A stretch of 64,000 nt of DNA from Pseudorasbora parva (taxonomy: Eukaryota; Chordata; Actinopteri; Cypriniformes; Gobionidae), in assembly GCF_024679245.1 (NCBI RefSeq), contig NC_090177.1:26908632-26972631 (forward strand). The letters are read 5' to 3'. The position numbers and the translations under genes are program-made. Below the pieces are notes generated by a model, which did not search any database, was not told where the DNA came from, and was given only the letters and a program-made list of their open reading frames with translations. Of the stretch, positions 13,194-64,000 are shown in pieces (position 1 is the stretch's first letter; the number at the start of each line of letters is the position of its first letter).

Positions 13194-13770
13194 GGTAACA
13201 CTTTACAATAAGGTTCAGCATGAACTAATAATGAACTGCACTTATAAAGCATTTATTTATCTTTGTAAATATAAATTTTACCATTTACTAATACATTATT
13301 AAAATCTTGGTAACATTAGTTAATGCACACATGAACAAACCATGAACAAACCATGAACAGCTGGATTTTTATTAACTAATGTTAACAAAGATTAACTAAT
13401 GCTGAAAAGAGGTTTTGGTTCATTGTTAGTTCATGTTAACTAATGCATTAACTAATGAAACATTGTAAAGTGTTACCAAAAAAAAAGTTACACTTTACAA
13501 TAAGGTTACATTAGTTACCATTATTTAATGTATTAACTAACATGAACTAACCATGAGCAGTACATTTGTTACTGTATTTGTTAATCTTTGTTAATAAAAA
13601 TCTGTTCATTGTTTGTTCACATTAGTTCACAGTGCATTTACTAATGTTAACAAGATTTTAATAAAGTATTAGGAAATGTTGAAATTAACATAAACAAAGA
13701 TAATTAAGGCTTCATAATTGCAATTCATTATCAGTTTGTTAACTAATGAACCTTTCTGTAAAGTGTTACC
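13194..13770. mobile_element. Two tandem copies of a MITE with GGTAACACTTTACAATAAGG ends
   Basis: Copy one is 13194-13477 and copy two is about 13487-13770. Each begins (g)gtaacactttacaataagg and ends gtaaagtgttacc. The inner sequence is built of diverged taactaatg motifs. This is a very common cyprinid repeat type. Confidence 0.85.
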
Positions 13771-13855
13771 AAAAAAAAAAAAAAATCACTTGTTCATTGT
13801 TAACGTTAGTTCATATTATTACTTTGTTTTATTATTATCACACACTTTACTTTAA

Positions 13856-15006
13856 AGGTGTCATGAACTGGCTTTTTTATTTTTTATACTGTTGTCTGAG
13901 GTCAACTAATGACATTTGTGTGGTTTGTACATTCAAAAACATCATAACTAATAAGTAATAGGCTATTTTCTATACTTGTTTTGAGGCTTTCTCAAAAACG
14001 CTGGGTTTTGATGGGCATTGGATAAGATTGGATAAGATTTGCATATTTAATGAGCTTAAACTCCCCTGTCATTTCACATGAGAGAGGAGAGATTGAGGGC
14101 GAAGCAGCAAACAGAATTATTCTCTCGACCACAGGGCTCGTAAACGTCTTTATCAAACAAACACAATGATTTATTTCTCATCGGCCCGTGATTGATTGGA
14201 CAATTATTTTTATATTACACATAGCCCACAAGATTGGACGATATAAGCGCGAACCACACACGCACAAACACACGTTCGGCGCGTGCGCCTACCTTCAGAT
14301 GTCAACTCGCACGCGCCGCACTCGAGAGAGAGAGAATAGCACAGAACAAGAACGGAATATAATGAGATTCATCGGCTTCTGCTGGGCTTTGCGAGCCTTG
14401 GCCCATACGTGTCTAAGTCCAGCGTGCTAAATGTATGCTCTGTTAGACACATACACATTAGCAAAACGATCTAAACAATGCAATACTATCACATATAAAA
14501 ACGTGTTTTACTCACATAAGTGTGTTGCACCATTCCTGTCGGATCCAAATCCAGCATCGACCGGAGATTTGTTTACAAATGATCCCGCAGTGAAATGAAG
14601 TGAACATGTCTTCCCCACGTCAGCTGGAACTTTATTAAAAATAAATGAAGTATCACACATTCCTAATATTATGATCCGAAGGAAACTTATGATGCGACTG
14701 TGTTCTTCCACAATATCTTGCTTGCTATCTTCCACATGTTTATTGCTGCTGGCTTGTGATCGACCGAACAGCTCCATGAGTCGGTGGGCTGGGCTACTAA
14801 ATTACACGTTCTGTAGAGGCGGTGTTTCGTCGCACATTGGCGTAAGGATGAAGCACAGGACCGTTTGCTGAGCCTGGTGTCTATAAAAGCTTTTCTTTGA
14901 CTAACAAGGAAGTTTTTAGCTCTGAAACTTACAGGATATTCTTATATTACCATGACCTTTTATATCAAAAGCTCAAGGGAAAGATAATTTTCAATTCATC
15001 ACCCCT
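13856..15006. mobile_element. TTAA (piggyBac-type) non-autonomous element, 1151 bp
   Basis: TTAA lies at 13852-13855 and 15007-15010. The ends are AGGTGTCATGAACTGG and the complement of AGGGGTGATGAATTGA. Its right 200 bp (cctggtgtctataaaa onward) recur at about 30078-30218 and 31326-31443. Confidence 0.75.
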
Positions 15007-15705
15007 TTAATAGCCTAAATAAAATGGCATTTGTACAAATGAAAATAAGCCAAAATTTAAAAAGGCTTTAAAATTATTTTTTGTTAATGCTAGCTATTGT
15101 GTGTGATAGTGTTAATGGCTACACAACCTCACTAAAGTGTTCCAGGCATTAAACATGCAATGCTTCCATGGAGAGGAAATATCAGTCCCTTTTCCAGCTA
15201 ATCCTAAACTAACTTTTCTTCACGGAATGGAAAGAAAAGCCCTCTTTGTTCCCTTTATACGGAACATTTTCCTTATGATGATTCTGAAAGTAAACGTGTT
15301 GCTATCGCAACTTTAATGCGCCTCTGATTGATAGATAAACCGCACAATCTCATTTCAGTGTTGGTAATGTTGTAGTTACTTTAGCAGTTTGCTTTGTATA
15401 GTCAGTTAAACAATAATACGTTAAATTTCATGTATAATTCACCAGAACTGTGCGTATGCATTTTAGACACTTACAAATGTGTTTACTCCGTCCATGCAAT
15501 AAATGTGCATCCTTGAATATGCTCAGATATGACCCATTTCCCTAAAGCTTCAGTATTTTATTTTATATTTATATTTTACTATGGATGGAAGGCAAACGCA
15601 ATCCAGTGAAGGCGGTAAAGCGCGTGCATGTCTGTGAAGGAGAGCTGTGACTGTGAGAGCACGGATGAAGCAGCACAACTTCTCTATTAATTCACGCATG
15701 CAGTA

Positions 15706-17132
15706 CAGGGATGGAAATTTACTTTTTTGTCCACCGGCCACTGTGGCTGGTGGATTTTAAAATTTACCAGCCACTCAATGTTTTTCCCAGCCACTTTCTT
15801 GTTTTTAACCGACAATGAGTAACTGTATGTGAAAATTAATACTACAAGCTCTACAATACTTAAGCAGTTTATTTAATCTCAAGTCTCAATGAAATACTGG
15901 CATTTTCTCTTTCTCTCTCTTATACACACACAAACCATGAACTGATATACATTTCATTAAATGAGTAGGGGTCTATGCGTTTTTTTATTTTATTTTTTTT
16001 TTTACCTGGATGTGGCATTTGGATGATTCGTGGTCTTTTATGGCTTCCAGTTTTATGTTTTTAGTCCCAACAATGAAACTATTAGATTTGGCATCTTCTG
16101 AAGTGTGTTGATGACACACTGAGCAGAACATTGTCAGAAGGGATGCCCTGAAATCAAAATTCTTGGCCAAAACCGAAAGAGAGGATACCAATGCCAAAAA
16201 ACGAAACGCCAAAAGAAATGATGCCAATTATTAGTACCATTTTGGCTTTTTATGGCAAATGTTATGACTGTGTAACTTTACTAAAAATCAAAGCATTGCG
16301 ATTGCATAAATTAATATTAAAGTTTCAAATAATAAATCAGTTACAAGTTATGCAAATATTTATTTAGCACATTGCTACAATGCACAGTATAAAATAAAAT
16401 TCAAAATAAAATGTTTAACTTGACCTCACTCATGTGTACATTTAATAATAGCTAATGCACAGGCCCACTGGCCTGCAGAAAGGTACAGAAATTCAATAAA
16501 GTAATCAAATGTAAAATAACTGCATATTTAACTGTTTCAATTAAAGATTAATCCTTATTAAACTTACAAAAGCTATTCAATCAAGAGCAGTGAGTGATGT
16601 ATTTATCTTTTGTTTGACATTAAACAGACAGCAGTAAAGGCTACTGCCCTTTTAAGACCTAATGAAGGGTATGCGTCGAGACTTTCTCGACTGTATAAAG
16701 TTCACTTAAGGCATATACAGACTATGTCTGCTTGGATACTCATCAAGATGGACATGTTGACATATTTTTGTGGGAGTTTGTCTATTCAAGCGCAAGACTT
16801 GAAAGAGAACTCAATATTTGCACGCTGTGAGATGAGAGCGCGCTTTCGGATGATGCACAGTGACGGATCTTTTCTCAGTGTGTGCGAGTCCTCATTTGCA
16901 TCTTCTGGCTCTAACGTTACACACACCCGGGTGATGATGACGGCAAAAACGCCTGCTCATATTCGAACATACAGCAGCAGCACTCGCATGCATTAAACAA
17001 AGTTTACAAAGAGGTGAAACAGTAGATATTTTTATTAACCCGCAGCGGTGGCCGGTAGGTGAAGCGAGTTTACCCGCCACAACTCAAAATCACCAGCATT
17101 TGGCTGGTGGCGAGTGCTAATTTCCATCCCTG
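15706..17132. mobile_element. hAT element, 1427 bp, with exact 8-bp target duplication
   Basis: ATGCAGTA flanks both ends (15698-15705 and 17133-17140). The termini CAGGGATGGAAATT and AATTTCCATCCCTG are perfect inverted repeats. On the minus strand 15985-16227 encodes a short zinc-finger-like piece (FCSVCHQHTSEDAKSNSF ... HESSKCH) of the type found in hAT-derived ZNF862-like proteins. It is a non-autonomous or decayed copy. Confidence 0.88.
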
Positions 17133-17264
17133 ATGCAGTAGATATAATCAAATGTTTAAAGCACTGAATCATTTTTTAATCGTGATTCATCCGATTCTTA
17201 GCATTTTACATCAAGTATGGAGCTAAATCAGTATCAATAAAGATAATTACACACACTACATTCA

Positions 17265-17425
17265 CATATGCACACACATGATTTATAAATGCACACACAT
17301 GATTCATAAATGCACAAAAAATTCACAAATGCACACACAAAATTTAAAAAGCTCAGAAGATTCACAAATGCGCTCAAGATTCAGAAATGCACAGGGCAAG
17401 ATTCAGAAATGTATTTCTGATGCAC
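17265..17425. repeat. Degenerate tandem repeat of about 20-25 bp
   Basis: Successive diverged units of the type attcacaaatgcacacacaa recur about seven times. The variants drift between cataaatgcac and cagaaatgcac. Confidence 0.6.
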
Positions 17426-17796
17426 ACACAAATATAACTTGATTTACAAACTGCTTGCGGTCTGTGAACTTCACTGCATTTGAACAGGGCATGACCAGAA
17501 ACCAATCAGATATCGCCCTTGTTTTAGCCAATCACATGAACGCATTCACACATCGCGATATAGCCTACAGGTGGTGCGAGCGCGAACACAAGCGCGGGCT
17601 AGCGCGGTGGAGGACTTCTTCTGGCAGATGCCTGTATTTTCTTTCTCAGAGTTTGTCGCTGTTTATCAGCAGCCAATGGCAATAGTAACTCGCGCGCAAA
17701 GCACAGTTACTAACTATGTCTCTCATTGATGAGAGAATATTTAATACAAAGTGTAAATCTAAGTTACTAGTGTTTTTACTGGAAATCTTTAAAAAA

Positions 17797-17798
<2 letters not shown>

Positions 17799-17855
<57 letters not shown>
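17799..17855. repeat. (GT)28 microsatellite
   Basis: Uninterrupted GT run in intron 1. Confidence 0.97.
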
Positions 17856-17861
<6 letters not shown>

Positions 17862-18233
17862 AAACATTTAGTTTAGCAATAACTAAAGTAATTTATGCCA
17901 TGGTCTGTCTGAATTCTGATTGGGAAGGTGTAATATAGCAGAGGTAATACCAAGTTAGCTAAAATACCGTTCTGTATTAATGAGCTGTTTTCATTATAAA
18001 GCGCGAGCGTGCCCACATACACGCAAACGTCATTTGCATACAGTACAGAGATCGCGCGGCAGATTCAGGAGCACGGAAACTAATTATCAACGCCACCCCG
18101 CGACTTTTAGCAACAAAATCTGGATCACTACATTATATTTCTCAGCAATGATGGGGTTACTCGCTATTTAAAGTAATAAACGCACATCTGCATTGTTAAG
18201 AGAGACGCTGATCAGACGCATCACGCATGCACG

Positions 18234-18235
<2 letters not shown>

Positions 18236-18277
<42 letters not shown>
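18236..18277. repeat. (TC)21 microsatellite
   Basis: Uninterrupted TC run in intron 1. Confidence 0.97.
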
Positions 18278-18282
<5 letters not shown>

Positions 18283-18659
18283 AATAAATGCTATAATCCA
18301 TTCATTCAAATAAACGTATTACTTTATACACTACTTACTTTATCTCTGTGTCTCATTAGGCGTAACTGACGAAAATAACAATCGATGTTACCCTTCCGGT
18401 CAAATAATGCGCGGCAAACATCAATAACAGCTTTAAGCTGTCAATGTTATGTCAGTTGTCAAGAGAGCTGACCTCTTGTAACCAAGTAGCTCCCTTTTAG
18501 GTACTAAATCATCATCATCGGAGGCTGACATGCTGATCTTCGTGCTCTTCTGTCTCAGACAGGTGTTGTTGTGCACGCTAGGGAAAGTAAATGCGCCATA
18601 CGTCATTGCGTCGCTATATCATTGATAACGCAATATGACACTTTTTTATCATGTAAAGA

Positions 18660-18706
18660 TTTATACCGGTATTATTGCGGACGATATGATATGGCACACC
18701 CCTAGA
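18660..18706. mobile_element. hAT-like terminus (…GGCACACCCCTA)
   Basis: The end reads cgatatgatatggcacacccc then ta. It matches in inverse orientation the end taggggtgtgcgatat at 28905. Its own opposite end was not found. Confidence 0.5.
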
Positions 18707-19789
18707 TATAACTTGTAACATGATGTTTATTTTGTATATATCTGATTAATTTCATATAGGATGCATTTCGTTGAGTTATAACCTGCTAGCAATGGGATTC
18801 AGTTTACCAGTGTTCATTAAGTGATTTACAAACAGCAATGCACGGCTAATAATAACTTTGACTGGGACTGTCATATTACATAAAATTATATTGAGAACAC
18901 TATCAGAATAAATCATTGTGAATTCATTGGGTTTAGTTGTTGTGTTTCAGCATGTTGTTCCAGGAAGAGCACATTCACAACAGAATAGCACATTCTGAAA
19001 GCACACATCTGAGGCAGCGTTGGTCACACATGTAGGCTATTATTAGTTTTTATATTTGATTATTAAATAAGTAATTTAATAAACTGATCAATCACATTGT
19101 CTAATTGTACAATCCCCCTAGCCCTTTATTTAGATTAAAACCCTTCTCATACATTTTGGTGAGAAACATGGCATTTTGAGCATCATTACCACATCCAGTC
19201 ATGCTGTCGGCTAAAGGACGCATATTGCAGTATTAAGTCTAACGTTTAATCAATTAATTGATCATTGTTTTAAATGATGATCGTTCAAGGGAATTTGTGT
19301 AAATCGACATACCTAGTAGATACAGAGGCGTTCTGAAAAATCTACTGTACCATTGATTATGTAATGAGTTTTCAGAATTATTAAAGGGATAGTTCCCTTT
19401 GAAATTAAATTTTGATATGTTTTAGCTTACCTCATGGTTTAAACATATTTGGACAAAAATGTTTTAGATAATACTTACCTACCCTGCCTTTAAGTCATTA
19501 TTATTTGACCCATTTTTCTATTCCTTGTTCCTGAAGGAAGTTTGAGTGCTGTTTCCTATGGGTAAATATGACAAAATTAGCTGTGAGACAGAGGTCAATG
19601 TTTAGTTAAAGACTAAAAACAATTATCCATTAATCTTTTCTCAAAGGAGAATGCATATGCTAGTGCATGCTTCTTTTTTTTTTTTGTCATATTAGGTTAA
19701 ATATTTTCTATTTTGCCTTTTTTTATTTATTTATTCAAGTCTGTTTCTTTTTTGACAGGAAGAAATAAAAAAAGACAACTGAAATAGTG

Positions 19790-62541
<42,752 letters not shown>

Positions 62542-62618
62542 GTCAATTATTCACCTTTTCTTTTTACTTGTTTTTGTTTATTTTAATGCCGTTTTGTCTC
62601 ATTTTTAAGTATTATAAG

Positions 62619-62700
62619 TAGGGCTGGGTACCAAAACCGGTGCTAATATAGCACCGCTACCTATACAACCGGTATGTACCGGATCGAATCAGATGCAAAT
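62619..62700. mobile_element. hAT-like left terminus (TAGGGCTGGGTACCAAAACC)
   Basis: tagggctgggtaccaaaacc is followed by accggtatgtaccgg, a typical hAT end. Its right end is not in the window or was not found, and the SINE at 62976-63548 lies downstream, perhaps inside it. Confidence 0.6.
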
Positions 62701-62975
62701 TTCTTTTTTGATCTTTTTTGCAAAAGATTGCTTTTGCTTTGGTTGGTGCTGAGTCAGAGACATATGTGCTCAGTGCTCGACACATATCACAACGATTCAG
62801 TGTTTTCAACCACATCATGTTTATTTTAGGTTTCAGACATTTAAATGCACATAAGTAGCAGCAAAAACACGCTGATGTCTATGGAAGTGGAAATAACAAT
62901 CCTTTCAGACAGTTATAATTTGACTGTTTTGTTCATATCAGACACACAATATATAATTTACTATATAGTCTATAA

Positions 62976-63548
62976 TAATAATAATAATTAGTTCAATTTA
63001 TATAGCGCTTTTCAAGGCACTCAAAGCGCTTTACATTGAAGGGGGGAATCTCCTCAACCACCACCAATGTGCAGCATTCACCTGAATGATGCGACGGCAG
63101 CCATATTGCGCCAGAACGCTCACCTCATACCAGCTGATTGGTGGAGAGGAGACCTAGTGATGAAGCCAATCAGGATAGGGGGATGATTAGGAGGCCATGA
63201 TGGACAGAGGCCAATGGGCAAATTTGGCCAGGATGCCGGGGTTACACCCCTACTCTTTTTCCGAAAGACATCCTGGGATTTTTAACGACCACAGAGAGTC
63301 AGGACCTCGGTTTAACGTCTCATCTGAAAGACGATGCTCTTTGTCAGAATAGTGTCCCCATCACTATACTGGGGCGTTAGGACCCACACAGACCACAGGG
63401 TGAGCGCCCCCTGCTGGCCTCACTAACACCTCTACCAGCAGCTACCTGGTTTTCCCAGTTGGTCTCTTATCCAGGTACTGACCAGGCTCAGCCCTGCTTA
63501 GCTTCAGTGGGAAACCAGTCTTGGGCTACAGGTTGATATGGCTGCTGG
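62976..63548 (-). mobile_element. 5S rRNA-derived SINE (SINE3 type)
   Basis: On the minus strand the head reads gccatatcaacctgtagccc, then gaagctaagcagggctgagc, ctggtcagtacctgg and agagacca. These correspond to the internal promoter of 5S rRNA (gaagctaagcagggtcgggc, gagaccgcc). The body is the usual long SINE3 body and the tail is taaagcgctttgagtgcc, cgctatataaattgaac and an ATT run. It is in intron 15 of dnmt3b. Confidence 0.9.
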
Positions 63549-64000
63549 TTTTCTCTATTCTTCTCTGAGTTCACTGGTCACATGTCAGCAAAGTCGAACA
63601 GAGCACCATCTGATCATTTCATTTCCTATTTGTAATGGAATAAAGAGAAGATCAAACAGCCCTTTTATACTTTTTTGTTTATTTTAGATTAATGCACGGA
63701 AAAAGAGATTTCGGCTAGATTTCTCTCTTTTCATGTGGTTTACTGCATAATTAAATAAAACAGGCCGGGTGCTGATTAATATTTTATATATCGGATACAC
63801 ATTTGTTTTGTGAAACGCGTTAAGTGTTACAGAAAAGTTGCCTGATCTAGGACCTGCCCTGTACAGTTTAAGAAGCAGTAGTCTACTACTGCTATAAGAC
63901 TACTATTTTGTTAAACAGACCTGGGCTGAATCTGAAATCGCCCCCTATACCCTCAATACCTGCAAACTGACAAGTGGTGAAAAAGGTGACATGTTTCCGA
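63549..64000. other. Intron 15, right part: no gene seen
   Basis: No further methyltransferase exon (motif IV with PCN/PC is the next expected landmark) is visible before the window ends. Confidence 0.5.

Noticed and set aside
63480..63548. A 5S rRNA gene
   Set aside because: Only the internal-promoter part is 5S-like and it continues into a SINE body and LINE-type tail, so it is SINE3-like and not a 5S gene.

Overview
This is vertebrate genomic DNA from a teleost fish, most likely a cyprinid (zebrafish/carp group). The evidence is spliced genes with large introns, very long dinucleotide and tetranucleotide microsatellites, Tc1-like, hAT, piggyBac-type (TTAA) and Harbinger-type elements, a 5S-rRNA-derived SINE, and palindromic MITEs with ends like AGGGATAGTTCACC that are typical of cyprinids. 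Species cannot be fixed by eye.

Two protein genes are present, head to head. On the minus strand, positions 13-1586 hold the first three coding exons of commd7 (COMM-domain protein 7); the rest lies left of the window. On the plus strand, a DNMT3B-class de novo DNA methyltransferase starts with a probable untranslated exon ending at 2726. Its fourteen coding exons run from 19790 to 62541. They encode about 540 residues in uninterrupted, phase-compatible order: a short acidic/serine-rich N-terminus with a basic patch, an exon resembling the DNMT3A1 N-terminal ubiquitin-dependent recruitment motif, the PWWP domain (two exons plus part of a third), a linker, the complete ADD zinc-finger domain, and the start of the methyltransferase domain through motif I. 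The remaining catalytic exons lie right of the window. The commd7-DNMT3B neighbourhood is the same as on human chromosome 20.

Almost everything else is intronic repeat. Intron 1 (2727-19758) holds a 90-bp tandem/inverted repeat element, a nested Harbinger-in-piggyBac structure, tandem MITEs, a TTAA element and a hAT element. Intron 2 (19850-34354) holds a Harbinger element nested in a hAT element, GA and CTAT/CTGT tracts, a broken Tc1 copy with a hAT MITE inside it, a 15-copy 16-bp minisatellite, a local duplication, and large GT tracts. Intron 4 (35075-41367) holds a rearranged Tc1 copy broken by a LINE, a long-TIR element and an intact TTAA element that shows the empty target site for the intron 1 nest. 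Later introns hold hAT, Tc1, Harbinger and TTAA elements, a perfect 61-bp palindrome, a tRNA-type SINE and a 5S-type SINE.

Exon boundaries were set by GT/AG sites, reading phase, and recalled similarity to human DNMT3B, DNMT3A and COMMD7. Transposon boundaries were set by terminal inverted repeats and target-site duplications read directly from the sequence. No database search was run, so family names for mobile elements are class-level judgements.
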